Source: Flavobacteriales bacterium (GTDB taxonomy: Bacteria; Bacteroidota; Bacteroidia; Flavobacteriales_G; Salibacteraceae). Taken from it: a DNA stretch of 41,282 bases. The notes beneath the pieces are model-generated. The model was not told the origin of the DNA. It did no database searches and saw nothing but the letters and a program-made list of their open reading frames with translations. The position numbers and the translations under genes are program-made. Within the stretch, counting starts at the first letter, position 1, and each line of letters opens with the position of its first letter. Positions 9,974-18,434 of the stretch are shown one piece after another. The stretch spans positions 1-41,282 of the forward strand of contig JABAYK010000012.1 of the NCBI GenBank assembly GCA_018609045.1, read 5' to 3'.

Positions 9974-10504
9974 ATGGCAGAAGGTCTAAAAATATACGGT
10001 CTTTACAATGATGATGATATCTTGAAACAAGGAGCTCAAGCTCTTGTTGATAAAGGAATCAAAATCAGTGATGTTTATTCACCTTTTCCGGTGCATGGAA
10101 TTGAAAATATTATTGGCATGAAATGGACAAGAATTGCCATTACTGCCTTTATGTATGGTTTAACAGGTTTAGCCCTTGCCTTATTAGGTATGTGGTATTT
10201 CATGATTATGGATTGGCCTATGAATATTGGAGGTAAACCGAGTTTTGATTTTTATCAAAACTTACCTGCATTTATTCCTATTACATTTGAGTTTACTGTA
10301 CTTTGTGCTGCTCACGGAATGGCAATTACTTACATGGTTAGAAACTGGACTTTTCCGGGTGTAGAAGCTAAAAATCCTCACCCTAGAACTACAGATGATC
10401 ATTTTGCTATTGAGATTACTCCATCAGAAAACAAAAAGTTTTCAAGCGACGAAATTTTCTCATTACTTAAAGATTCAGGAACAGTTGAAACTTTCGAAAA
10501 ATAA
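9974..10504 (+). CDS. actD: Alternative complex III subunit ActD (DUF3341)
   Basis: Small membrane subunit of alternative complex III, DUF3341 family; structurally resolved members sit beside ActC. The protein has 176 residues from ATG 9974. The soluble N-terminal part (GLKIYGLYNDDDILKQGA) resembles the family, with the conserved SPFPVHGIE motif near residues 37-45. Two membrane segments follow (about residues 54-75 and 100-118), then a soluble tail. A TTG at 9968, overlapping the actC stop, would add two residues; ATG is preferred. It lies 11 bases before the actE ATG. Confidence 0.93.
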   Translation: MAEGLKIYGLYNDDDILKQGAQALVDKGIKISDVYSPFPVHGIENIIGMKWTRIAITAFMYGLTGLALALLGMWYFMIMDWPMNIGGKPSFDFYQNLPAFIPITFEFTVLCAAHGMAITYMVRNWTFPGVEAKNPHPRTTDDHFAIEITPSENKKFSSDEIFSLLKDSGTVETFEK

Positions 10505-10515
10505 TATTGAAAGCA

Positions 10516-11169
10516 ATGAACAAGAAATTAAAACATAGCATATTCACACTTGGAGCAAGTTTGTTGTTTTTTACTTCATGCAACGAACAAAGTCCCGGCA
10601 TTGAGTATATGCCAGATATGTATAGATCAAGAGCAGTAGAAGCTTATTCAGAAACTATTTTAACAGCCGATGGTAAATCTGCATTAGATCCTGTATCTAA
10701 TTCTATACCTAGAGGACATAACTTGTATCCTTATCCAAATACAAATGAGGGTTACGAAATGGCCGGAAATAACTTAAAAAACCCAATTCCTTTTACCGAA
10801 GAAGACCTTAAAGAAGGGAAAAGGTTATACGGTAACTTCTGTGTTCATTGCCATGGCAAAACAGGTCAAGGTGACGGATCAGTTCCTACTAATAGCGACT
10901 ACCCACCGCCACCAAGCTACACAGGTCCACTAAAAGATTTACCTACAGGTAAAATATTTCATACTTTAATGTATGGAAAGAACTTGATGGGTTCTCATGC
11001 TTCTCAAATTAGCAAAGAAGATAGATGGAGACTTGTTTATTATGTGCAAAGTTTACAAGACCCTGAAAGGTTTGATACCATGTACAGAGGTGCTGAACCT
11101 AAATTGGAATCAGAAAATATTGAAAATACTGCTACTGAAGATGTAGCAATGAACCAAAATCAAAACTAA
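10516..11169 (+). CDS. actE: Alternative complex III subunit ActE, monohaem cytochrome c lipoprotein
   Basis: ActE passes electrons from the ActA haems towards the oxidase. From ATG 10516 it has 217 residues. An N-terminal lipoprotein signal ends in FFTSC, putting the lipidated cysteine at 22. A cytochrome c domain follows with CVHCH at 109-113, preceded by the usual LYGNF context. A Met in the MYGKNLMGSH segment is the likely sixth haem ligand. The C-terminal 30 residues are acidic and Asn/Gln-rich. An upstream TTG at 10507 would put three residues before the signal and was rejected. Five bases separate it from actF. Confidence 0.93.
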   Translation: MNKKLKHSIFTLGASLLFFTSCNEQSPGIEYMPDMYRSRAVEAYSETILTADGKSALDPVSNSIPRGHNLYPYPNTNEGYEMAGNNLKNPIPFTEEDLKEGKRLYGNFCVHCHGKTGQGDGSVPTNSDYPPPPSYTGPLKDLPTGKIFHTLMYGKNLMGSHASQISKEDRWRLVYYVQSLQDPERFDTMYRGAEPKLESENIENTATEDVAMNQNQN

Positions 11170-11174
11170 AAGGT

Positions 11175-12407
11175 ATGCAAGATCAGTTTGAATTTACCCC
11201 AAAATTGCAACGCCTAACCTATATTTTAATGGGAATAGGATTACTAGCCCTAATATTTGGAATAGTTAATTTATTTGGTGCCGAAGGAGAAGAGGCCCAT
11301 CATTTAGCAAATGCCAGGTTATGGTCAAACTTACTAATTAATACATTTTTCTTTTTTGCGATAGCACTAATTGGTACCTTTTTTCTAGCCATACAATACG
11401 CTGCTGAGGCTGCTTGGGCTACTACTCTAAAAAGGATTATGGAAGCAATTAGTTCTTTTGTTCCTGTAGGTGGAGTTTTATTAATCATTATTTTTCTAGC
11501 AGGCACATTCCATTTACATCATTTATACCATTGGATGGATCCAGATTTATATGATCCTGCATCACCTCATTACGATGAAATTATCGCTGGTAAGCAAGGG
11601 TATTTAAACCAACCTTTTTTCTGGGCAAGAACCCTTTTATACCTTGGCGTGTGGACTTTTTTTACTATGAGGTTTAGAAAAAGATCATTAGAAGCTGATG
11701 CTTTAGATCCTTCAGATACAAGCTTACACTTTAAAAATGTTAGAGATGCTGCAATATTTTTAGTGTTTTTTGGATATTCTTCATCTACTGCTTCTTGGGA
11801 TTGGATTATGTCTATTGATACACACTGGTTTAGTACATTATTTGGATGGTATGTATTTTCTGGAATGTGGATTTCAGGAATGGTTATGATAGCAATGTTT
11901 GTTATCTACTTGCAGTCTATTGGTAAGTTACCTGAAATTAATAAGAGTCACTTACAAGATATTGGAAAATGGATTTTCGCTATTAGTTTCCTATGGACAT
12001 ATTTGTTTTTCTCTCAATTTATGTTGATCTGGTACTCTAACATTCCTGAAGAAACAACTTACTTTATTGCCCGTATTTCTGAGTATCCATATATTTATTG
12101 GGGAATGATGATAATAAATTTTGTTCTTCCAATGTTATTTTTAATGGATAGAGACAACAAGAGGAACAAAAAGATTGTTGTAGTGTTTGGAATTATCATA
12201 TTTATGGGACATTGGGTTGATACATACATGTTAGTTACTCCTGGTACAATGAAAGAACATGGATATATAGGATTTTTTGAAATTGGATTGGCCTTAGGGT
12301 TTTTAGGATTATTTCTAAACTTTGTTCTAAGATCTCTAGCTTCTAGGCCACTTTTGGTGAAAAATCACCCATATTTAGAAGAAAGTTTACATCACGAAAT
12401 TCATTAA
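11175..12407 (+). CDS. actF: Alternative complex III subunit ActF, NrfD-like membrane protein
   Basis: Second NrfD-like integral membrane subunit, annotated in many Bacteroidota as quinol:cytochrome c oxidoreductase quinone-binding subunit 2. It has 410 residues with about ten hydrophobic segments. Family-typical features are the His-containing loop TFHLHHLYHWMD near residue 111 and the conserved SSSTASWDWIMSIDTHWFST region. It is related to ActC but shorter. The gene starts at ATG 11175, five bases after actE, and is followed 15 bases later by coxB, consistent with co-transcription of complex and oxidase. Assignment is firm by sequence and operon order. Confidence 0.94.
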   Translation: MQDQFEFTPKLQRLTYILMGIGLLALIFGIVNLFGAEGEEAHHLANARLWSNLLINTFFFFAIALIGTFFLAIQYAAEAAWATTLKRIMEAISSFVPVGGVLLIIIFLAGTFHLHHLYHWMDPDLYDPASPHYDEIIAGKQGYLNQPFFWARTLLYLGVWTFFTMRFRKRSLEADALDPSDTSLHFKNVRDAAIFLVFFGYSSSTASWDWIMSIDTHWFSTLFGWYVFSGMWISGMVMIAMFVIYLQSIGKLPEINKSHLQDIGKWIFAISFLWTYLFFSQFMLIWYSNIPEETTYFIARISEYPYIYWGMMIINFVLPMLFLMDRDNKRNKKIVVVFGIIIFMGHWVDTYMLVTPGTMKEHGYIGFFEIGLALGFLGLFLNFVLRSLASRPLLVKNHPYLEESLHHEIH

Positions 12408-12422
12408 TAAGAGCTAAAAGAA

Positions 12423-13637
12423 ATGATGGGATTATTAGTTTCAATTGTTGTTGTATTAGGGATTATCACCTTTGCACAATTAATAAAAGTGTTTGAGGTT
12501 ACAAAAAGCCTAAAGGGTGGAGATGACCATATTGTAACAGATAAGGAAAATAGAAATCAAGCAACTTTAATGTTTGGTTATTTATTTGTGTTTTTTGCAT
12601 TTTGTATTTGGACATATGTAAAGTATGGTCAATTTATGCTCCCTGAAGCAGCTTCAGTTCATGGTGAAAAAATTGATACCCTTTTGGGGTTTAACTTTTT
12701 AATCATAATCTTAGCTTTTATCATTACTCATATATTGTTATTTTATTTTGCATTTAAATATCAAAGAAGAGTTGGCGGAAAAGCAGACTTTATAACTCAT
12801 AACAATAAATTAGAATTAGTTTGGACAACATTTCCAGCCATAGTATTAGCCGTAATAATTATTTATGGTATATCTACTTGGAATGAAATTACTAGGTCTG
12901 AACCTGAGAATGCTCTTACTGTTGAACTTTATGCAAAACAATTTGACTGGACAGCAAGGTTTCCTGGTGAGGATGGAAAATTAGGCGAAGCTAATTACAG
13001 ATTAATTTCAGGAACAAACCCAATGGGTTTAATTACAGATAATTCTCTAGAAGAAAAATTAGCAGAACTTAACGAGAAAAAAGCAGAGCTTGATGCTAAG
13101 TTATTAGATGCTGTTCCAGATGGAAAAATTGCTGAAGACACGCAAGAAGAAATCTGGAGAGTCGAAAACCATATTAATAAACTTATTGCATTTCAAAAAG
13201 AAGCAGATAATAGAGGAGCTGGTTATATCTCAGGTTTTGATGACAAACCAGTAAAAGTAGAATTCCATTTACCAGTTGATGAGCCAATCAAATTTCAGAT
13301 TAGAGCTCAAGATGTAATACACTCTGCTTATATGCCTCACTTTAGAGCTCAAATGAATGCTGTTCCAGGTATGGTAACATCATTTTATTTCACTCCAAAT
13401 AAAACAACTGAAGAAATGAGGTTAATTACCAAAAACCCTGAGTTCGATTATTTGTTATATTGTAATAAAATATGCGGAGCTGCTCATTACAATATGCAAA
13501 TGAAAATTGTTGTAGAGTCTCGTGAAAAGTATGAAGCTTGGCTAGACCAACAACCTGTTTTTTATGCAGAAGGTTTAGAAAGGTTACTTGAAGAAGAATT
13601 AAATAAAAAACAAGAAGTTTTAGCATCTAAGAAATAA
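12423..13637 (+). CDS. coxB: Cytochrome c oxidase subunit II with CuA site
   Basis: Subunit II accepts electrons at its dinuclear CuA centre and passes them to haem a in subunit I. This 404-residue protein carries the CuA ligands: His300 in DVIHSAYMP, then Cys347, Cys351, His355 and Met358 in CNKICGAAHYNM. The usual two membrane helices lie at about 88-111 and 133-152. Two further hydrophobic segments precede them (about 3-23 and 50-68). Residues about 200-265, inside the periplasmic domain, form a Lys/Glu-rich, probably coiled-coil insertion before the conserved FHLPVDEPIKF strand. ATG ATG at 12423/12426 leaves the start ambiguous by one residue. It lies 8 bases before coxA. Confidence 0.95.
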   Translation: MMGLLVSIVVVLGIITFAQLIKVFEVTKSLKGGDDHIVTDKENRNQATLMFGYLFVFFAFCIWTYVKYGQFMLPEAASVHGEKIDTLLGFNFLIIILAFIITHILLFYFAFKYQRRVGGKADFITHNNKLELVWTTFPAIVLAVIIIYGISTWNEITRSEPENALTVELYAKQFDWTARFPGEDGKLGEANYRLISGTNPMGLITDNSLEEKLAELNEKKAELDAKLLDAVPDGKIAEDTQEEIWRVENHINKLIAFQKEADNRGAGYISGFDDKPVKVEFHLPVDEPIKFQIRAQDVIHSAYMPHFRAQMNAVPGMVTSFYFTPNKTTEEMRLITKNPEFDYLLYCNKICGAAHYNMQMKIVVESREKYEAWLDQQPVFYAEGLERLLEEELNKKQEVLASKK

Positions 13638-13645
13638 AATATAGT

Positions 13646-15457
13646 ATGGAAGCTCAAGTTACAGAGAAAGAAATCCTAACCACACAACACGAAGAACATC
13701 ACCATCATGATGAGCCATTCTTGACTAAATACCTTTTTAGTCAAGACCATAAAATGATTGGAAAACAGTTTTTAATAACTGGCACATTCATGGCCTTTGT
13801 AGGTATGATTATGTCATTATTGTTTAGGGTTCAATTAGCGTGGCCAGGAGAAGGCTTTGCTGTTTTGAATTTCTTTTTAGGTGATAAATGGGCACCGGAG
13901 GGCGTTCTAGATCCTAATATGTATTTGGCCTTAGTTACCATCCATGGTACTATTATGGTTTTCTTTTTATTAACAGCAGGTCTAAGTGGAACTTTTGCAA
14001 ACTTGTTAATTCCATTACAAATTGGAGCTAGAGATATGGCATCAGGCTTACTTAATATGTTATCATATTGGTTCTTCTTTGTTTCTTCTGCAATAATGTT
14101 ATTTTCACTATATGTAGAATCTGGTCCTGCAGCAGCTGGGTGGACAGTTTACCCTCCACTAAGTGCCTTGCCACAAGCCGTTCCAGGTTCTGGTTTAGGA
14201 ATGACTCTTTGGTTAGTATCAATGTCTTTATTTATTGTTTCTTCTTTACTTGGAGGCTTAAATTATATTGTTACCATAATTAACCTTAGAACAAAAGGAA
14301 TGAAAATGACAAGATTGCCTCTTTCTATTTGGGCATTATTTGTTACTGCAATTCTTGGTGTACTTTCATTTCCGGTATTATTTGCAGCAGCTTTGTTGTT
14401 AATATTCGATAGAACATTTGGAACTAGTTTTTACCTGTCAGACATATACATAGCAGGTGAAGCATTAGATGCCACAGGTGGGTCACCATTGTTATTTCAA
14501 CATTTATTTTGGTTTTTAGGTCACCCTGAAGTATATATTATTTTGCTACCGGCTTTAGGAATTACCTCAGAAGTAATTGCCACCAACTCTAGAAAACCAA
14601 TTTTTGGTTACAGAGCAATGGTAGGTTCTATATTGGCAATTGGATTTTTATCATTTATTGTTTGGGGCCACCATATGTTTATTACTGGAATGAATCCTTT
14701 TGTAGGAGCAGTATTTACTTTCACTACTTTACTAATCGCTATACCATCAGCAGTTAAAGCTTTTAACTATATCACCACATTATGGAAAGGTAATATCAGA
14801 TTTACTCCAGCTATGATGTTTGCTATTGCAATGGTTTCTACATTTATTACAGGAGGATTAACAGGAATTATTTTGGCTGATGCTGCTTTAGATATCAACT
14901 TACATGATACTTACTTCGTTGTAGCGCATTTCCATATTGTAATGGGATTGTCTGCTGTATTAGCCATGTTTGCAGGTGTTTATCATTGGTTTCCTAAATT
15001 ATTCGGAACTTTATTAAATAAACGATTAGGGTATATCCACTTTTGGTTGACTTTCCTTTCGGCTTATGGGGTGTTTTTCCCACAGCATTTTCAAGGTTTA
15101 GCAGGCGTTCCAAGAAGATATTATAGCTATACTGAATATCCAATGTTTGCAGATTTTGCTGACTTAAGCGTATTCATTACTATAGCGGCTATTATTGGAG
15201 GAATTGCCCAGGTAATATTTGCCTATAATTTTATTTATAGTGCATTTAGAGGTCAAAAATCTCCTCAAAATCCATGGGGTTCAAATACATTAGAGTGGAC
15301 TACTCCAATAGAACATATTCACGGCAACTGGCCTGGTGAGCTTCCAACTGTACATAGATGGGCTTATGATTATTCTAAGCCAGGAAAAGACCAAGATTTT
15401 GTTCCTCAAACTGTTCCTCTTGAAGAGGGAGAAATTGATGGAGAAAGTGGCCATTAA
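13646..15457 (+). CDS. coxA: Cytochrome c oxidase subunit I, haem-copper A1 type
   Basis: Catalytic subunit that reduces oxygen to water at the haem a3-CuB centre and pumps protons. It has 603 residues and about twelve membrane segments. Key residues visible: His100 and His430 (haem a ligands), His428 (haem a3 ligand, in VVAHFH), and His293, His342 and His343 (CuB). Glu295 and Tyr297 in GHPEVY are the A1-type signature with the crosslinked Tyr. The N-terminus is His-rich (EEHHHHDE, residues 16-23) and precedes the first helix. It ends the respiratory operon and is followed at once by a strong terminator. No subunit III or IV gene follows, so these must be elsewhere. Confidence 0.96.
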   Translation: MEAQVTEKEILTTQHEEHHHHDEPFLTKYLFSQDHKMIGKQFLITGTFMAFVGMIMSLLFRVQLAWPGEGFAVLNFFLGDKWAPEGVLDPNMYLALVTIHGTIMVFFLLTAGLSGTFANLLIPLQIGARDMASGLLNMLSYWFFFVSSAIMLFSLYVESGPAAAGWTVYPPLSALPQAVPGSGLGMTLWLVSMSLFIVSSLLGGLNYIVTIINLRTKGMKMTRLPLSIWALFVTAILGVLSFPVLFAAALLLIFDRTFGTSFYLSDIYIAGEALDATGGSPLLFQHLFWFLGHPEVYIILLPALGITSEVIATNSRKPIFGYRAMVGSILAIGFLSFIVWGHHMFITGMNPFVGAVFTFTTLLIAIPSAVKAFNYITTLWKGNIRFTPAMMFAIAMVSTFITGGLTGIILADAALDINLHDTYFVVAHFHIVMGLSAVLAMFAGVYHWFPKLFGTLLNKRLGYIHFWLTFLSAYGVFFPQHFQGLAGVPRRYYSYTEYPMFADFADLSVFITIAAIIGGIAQVIFAYNFIYSAFRGQKSPQNPWGSNTLEWTTPIEHIHGNWPGELPTVHRWAYDYSKPGKDQDFVPQTVPLEEGEIDGESGH

Positions 15458-15464
15458 AAGATTT

Positions 15465-15494
15465 AAATCCCCATTAATTTGGGGATTTTTTTTT
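15465..15494 (+). terminator. Rho-independent terminator of the actA-coxA operon
   Basis: An 8-bp stem, AAATCCCC (15465-15472) with GGGGATTT (15481-15488), encloses an 8-base AT-rich loop and runs into an unbroken T tract to 15494. It begins 8 bases after the coxA stop and separates the respiratory operon from ruvB. Confidence 0.88.
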
Positions 15495-15542
15495 GCACTA
15501 ATTTTTTCTATCCTTACCAATCGATATTTTTTCTTTAGATGT

Positions 15543-15550
15543 TACCTTTG
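15543..15550 (+). promoter_or_regulatory. Candidate -7 element abutting the ruvB start
   Basis: TACCTTTG fits TAnnTTTG exactly and ends five bases before the ruvB ATG. If used, transcription would start at or very near the start codon, giving a leaderless or nearly leaderless mRNA. No clear -33 element was found. Confidence 0.35.
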
Positions 15551-15555
15551 ATTCA

Positions 15556-16578
15556 ATGAACGAAAATCTTAATACAGATTATAATCATCTCTCTCAAACT
15601 GATAAAGACATTGAAAAGGTTCTAAGGCCAAGTCTTTTTGATGATTTTACCGGGCAGGAAAATGTTGTTGAGAATTTAAAAATTTTCGTTCAAGCTGCAC
15701 TTCAAAGAGAAGAAGCTTTAGACCATGTTTTATTGCATGGGCCTCCTGGGTTGGGTAAAACAACTTTGGCCAATATAATATCAGCAGAACTCAATGTAAA
15801 TATTAAAATAACAAGTGGACCTGTTTTAGATAAACCAGGTGATTTGGCAGGTTTACTCACTAACCTTGAGACGAATGATGTTCTTTTTATTGATGAAATT
15901 CATCGTTTAAGCCCTATTGTTGAAGAATTTTTGTATTCTGCAATGGAAGACTTCAAAATTGATATCATGATCGATACAGGGCCAAACGCTAGAAGTGTTC
16001 AAATTGAATTGAATCCTTTCACGTTAATTGGAGCTACAACAAGGTCGGGTTTGTTAACTTCTCCGCTAAGGGCCAGGTTTGGAATTAATTCCCGTTTATC
16101 ATATTATGATGCTAAATTACTTGAGAAAATTGTTGTTCGATCCTCAAGTATATTAAAGATAGGAATTGAGCAAAAGGCTGCCCATGAAATTGCTTTTCGA
16201 AGCAGAGGTACTCCTAGAATTGCCAACGCTTTATTAAGAAGAGTTAGAGATTTTGCTCAGATAAAAGGTGATGGAAATATAAATTTGGACATTGCTCAAT
16301 ATGCTTTAAATGCCTTAAATGTCGATAGATTTGGGTTGGACGAAATGGATAACAAAATTCTTTCTGCCATTATTCATAAATTTAGCGGCGGTCCGGTGGG
16401 TTTAACTACAATTTCTACTGCTGTTGGTGAAGACGCAGGAACCATCGAAGAAGTATATGAACCATTTTTAATTCAAGAAGGTTTTTTGAGCAGAACCCCT
16501 AGAGGAAGAACTGCAACCGAAAAAGCTTACAATCATCTTGGTATTACTCCTAACTTTAAACAAGGAAATTTATTTTAG
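15556..16578 (+). CDS. ruvB: Holliday junction branch migration helicase RuvB
   Basis: RuvB is the AAA+ hexameric motor that, loaded by RuvA, drives branch migration of Holliday junctions during recombination and repair. The 340-residue length is normal. Walker [10 protein letters not shown] is at 62-70 and Walker B DEIH at 113-116. The GATTR...LRARFG segment supplies sensor 1 and the arginine-finger region, and the C-terminal winged-helix domain ends in [18 protein letters not shown] 15556 gives the typical family N-terminus with [11 protein letters not shown] at 24-34. It is followed three bases later by queG, so the two are probably co-transcribed. ruvA is also in this window (26093); ruvC is not. 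Confidence 0.98.
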   Translation: MNENLNTDYNHLSQTDKDIEKVLRPSLFDDFTGQENVVENLKIFVQAALQREEALDHVLLHGPPGLGKTTLANIISAELNVNIKITSGPVLDKPGDLAGLLTNLETNDVLFIDEIHRLSPIVEEFLYSAMEDFKIDIMIDTGPNARSVQIELNPFTLIGATTRSGLLTSPLRARFGINSRLSYYDAKLLEKIVVRSSSILKIGIEQKAAHEIAFRSRGTPRIANALLRRVRDFAQIKGDGNINLDIAQYALNALNVDRFGLDEMDNKILSAIIHKFSGGPVGLTTISTAVGEDAGTIEEVYEPFLIQEGFLSRTPRGRTATEKAYNHLGITPNFKQGNLF

Positions 16579-16581
16579 CTA

Positions 16582-17526
16582 ATGCTAAAATTTGAATTGA
16601 CTTCTAAATTTAAAAGCAAGGCCAAAGAAATAGGCTTTGATTTTATTGGTATTTCAAAAGCTGAGGAATTAACTAGTGAAGCTTTAGATTTAGAGAAATT
16701 TCTTTCAGAGAAAAGGCATGGAAGCATGCAATGGCTCGAAAATAACTTTGACAAAAGAATTGATCCAACAAAATTATTTCAGGGCGCTAAATCTGTAGTT
16801 AGCTTCGGATTAAACTATTATCCTGAAGCTTTACAAACACAAAACACTTACAAGATTTCAAAATACGCCTATGGAAGGGATTATCATAAGGTTTTAAAAA
16901 AGAAGTTAATCGAATTGGTAAAATGGCTTCAGAGCGAAGTTGGTGATGTTAACGCAAGAGCTTTTGTTGATTCAGCACCTGTAATGGATAAGGCTTGGGC
17001 TAAAAGATCTGGTTTGGGTTGGATAGGTAAACACACTAATCTAATTAATAGAAACTTGGGCTCTTTCTTTTTTATTGGTGAGATTATTACCGATGTAGAG
17101 TTTGAATGCGACGGCCCAATAAAAGATTATTGCGGTACTTGCACAAAATGTATCGATGCTTGTCCAACAGATGCCTTAACAGACCCATATAAAATTGATG
17201 CAACAAAATGTATTTCTTATCTAACTATTGAGTTAAAGGAAAATATTGCAACCGAGTTTAAATCTAAAATGGAAGATTGGATTTTTGGTTGTGATATTTG
17301 CCAAGATGTTTGCCCATGGAACAAAAATTCTAAACCTAATTTTGAAATTGACTTTAAGCCTAAACCAAATATTTTAAATTATTCTAAATACGATTGGGAA
17401 AATATAACTGAAGAAATTTTCAATTTAACTTTTTCTGGTTCGGCAGTTAAAAGAACAAAGTTTTCAGGATTGAAAAGAAATATTGATTTAAATAAAAAAG
17501 TAAACCCCGAGGAAAACTCGGGGTAA
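16582..17526 (+). CDS. queG: Epoxyqueuosine reductase QueG
   Basis: QueG is a cobalamin- and Fe-S-dependent cytoplasmic enzyme that reduces epoxyqueuosine to queuosine in tRNA, the last step of queuosine modification. The 314 residues are near the family length. An N-terminal cobalamin-binding region contains SVVSFGLNYYP and the YGRDYHKVLKKKL motif. The bacterial ferredoxin-type region has CGTCTKCIDACP and a distal CISYLTIE...CDICQDVCPWN, giving ligands for two 4Fe-4S clusters. It lies 3 bases after ruvB. Its last codons form one arm of a hairpin that looks like the terminator of the opposing gene. Confidence 0.95.
   Translation: MLKFELTSKFKSKAKEIGFDFIGISKAEELTSEALDLEKFLSEKRHGSMQWLENNFDKRIDPTKLFQGAKSVVSFGLNYYPEALQTQNTYKISKYAYGRDYHKVLKKKLIELVKWLQSEVGDVNARAFVDSAPVMDKAWAKRSGLGWIGKHTNLINRNLGSFFFIGEIITDVEFECDGPIKDYCGTCTKCIDACPTDALTDPYKIDATKCISYLTIELKENIATEFKSKMEDWIFGCDICQDVCPWNKNSKPNFEIDFKPKPNILNYSKYDWENITEEIFNLTFSGSAVKRTKFSGLKRNIDLNKKVNPEENSG
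17490..17523 (-). terminator. Minus-strand terminator embedded in the 3' end of queG
   Basis: A perfect 7-bp stem CCCCGAG/CTCGGGG (17505-17511 with 17517-17523) has a 5-base loop. Read on the minus strand it is followed by a T-rich tract (tttacttttttatt). It lies 11 bases past the stop of the 62-residue minus-strand gene, so it fits as its terminator although it sits inside queG coding sequence. The plus-strand side has no T tract. Confidence 0.65.
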
Positions 17527-17534
17527 TGTTTGAA

Positions 17535-17723
17535 TTAATTTAGTTTTTCAAAGACCTCAATTATTAAGTCTTTGTGCGCTCCGGTAAAGGTAGCAAGGGC
17601 CCACGCTTTTAACAAGAGGGCCTCATCTTTTTTTAACCACCGCTTTGCTTTTAAAAGTTCTTTTTTAAACAAACCAGTATCAAAACTCACTCCACGAAGC
17701 ACTTTTTTGTACATCTCAAACAT
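17535..17723 (-). CDS. Small conserved-looking protein, function unknown
   Basis: A 62-residue basic, helix-prone protein (MFEMYKKVLRGVSFDTGLF...) with many Lys and Leu, no signal peptide and no membrane segment. The pattern MYKKVL..VSFD..LF.KEL.KA..WL...E...L..W resembles a short hypothetical protein I associate with flavobacterial genomes, from memory and not searched. An internal ATG at 17714 (MYKKV) is an alternative start. It is followed by an apparent terminator shared with the end of queG and lies 93 bases beyond the envelope operon on the same strand. A longer plus-strand frame over the same bases (17572-17814) looks like a shadow. No function can be proposed. Confidence 0.7.
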   Translation of the reverse strand: MFEMYKKVLRGVSFDTGLFKKELLKAKRWLKKDEALLLKAWALATFTGAHKDLIIEVFEKLN

Positions 17724-17816
17724 GGTAAATTGGTTTTGTGTTTTTTACTCTTGTAAAATACAATTTATTCTATTAAATCGTATGCAAAAACCTTTTATTG
17801 TGGATAAAAAATAGGT

Positions 17817-18434
17817 TTAACTATTTTTAAGAAATCGGTAATGAAGGTTGAAATAAATAACATTGTTGAATGAGCCACCAAACAATCCGAAAGTTGTTAT
17901 TTCGAGAGCATCAGCCATAGGTAATATTGATCTTGATTGCCAAATAGAGAATGCCACTTTATCATTTATCCAATATTTAATTCCTGCATAATATGCCAAT
18001 TCAATTTTGGTATAATCTAAGGTGTTAGGTGAAACTATTCCGTTTTGATCTTCTTCTTGTGATGAGACTAAATAGCCTGCCGTGAGCCCGCCATCTAACC
18101 ATATTTTTTTAAACTCCTTTCTTACCCCAAAAGGAACCTGAGCGTAGTTAAGTTTAATTTTATAGGTATTATAAATTCCTTTGTCTGGTTCACTAGGTTT
18201 AAAAGAGCCTTTTGCAGCCCATTGAATACCTAATTGCCACTCTAAATCAGATTGCTTAAATTTTCTTGTAGTGTAAAAGCCTGCGTGGTATCCAAATTTG
18301 TTAAAGCCGCCATAATTATCTCCATCAATTTGTGAAGTTAACCCACCTACAACTAACTCAGAATTGAAGGAGTTTTGGGCTTTGAGAACACCGGAAAAAG
18401 AAAGAAAAATAATAATTAAGCTTAACCTTTTCAA
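17817..18434 (-). CDS. Outer-membrane beta-barrel protein (porin family / OMP_b-brl-like)
   Basis: A 205-residue protein with a signal peptide (KRLSLIIIFLSFSGVLKAQ). Short amphipathic strands follow, rich in Gly/Tyr/aromatic alternation, consistent with a small outer-membrane barrel. The C-terminal segment NVIYFNLHYRFLKNS looks like a last barrel strand. The start codon is TTG at 18434, overlapping the stop of the upstream Omp28-like gene (TTGA). No in-frame ATG lies near the signal peptide, so TTG is the only sensible start. It ends the envelope operon. The precise family (PorT-like or other small barrel) is not resolved by eye. Confidence 0.75.
   Translation of the reverse strand: MKRLSLIIIFLSFSGVLKAQNSFNSELVVGGLTSQIDGDNYGGFNKFGYHAGFYTTRKFKQSDLEWQLGIQWAAKGSFKPSEPDKGIYNTYKIKLNYAQVPFGVRKEFKKIWLDGGLTAGYLVSSQEEDQNGIVSPNTLDYTKIELAYYAGIKYWINDKVAFSIWQSRSILPMADALEITTFGLFGGSFNNVIYFNLHYRFLKNS

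Noticed and set aside
13691-13714. His-rich N-terminus of CoxA as a metal-binding regulatory site
   Set aside because: Short His/Glu runs are common at N-termini of Bacteroidota subunit I proteins as far as I recall, and no ligand arrangement can be inferred.
17760-17781. AT-rich inverted repeat ACAATTTA/TAAATCGT after the envelope operon
   Set aside because: One wobble pair, almost all A-T, and no T tract; too weak to call a terminator.
17572-17814. 80-residue plus-strand frame opposite the small minus-strand gene
   Set aside because: No signal peptide or recognisable pattern, and its end runs through AT-rich intergenic DNA; the minus-strand frame is the better candidate.
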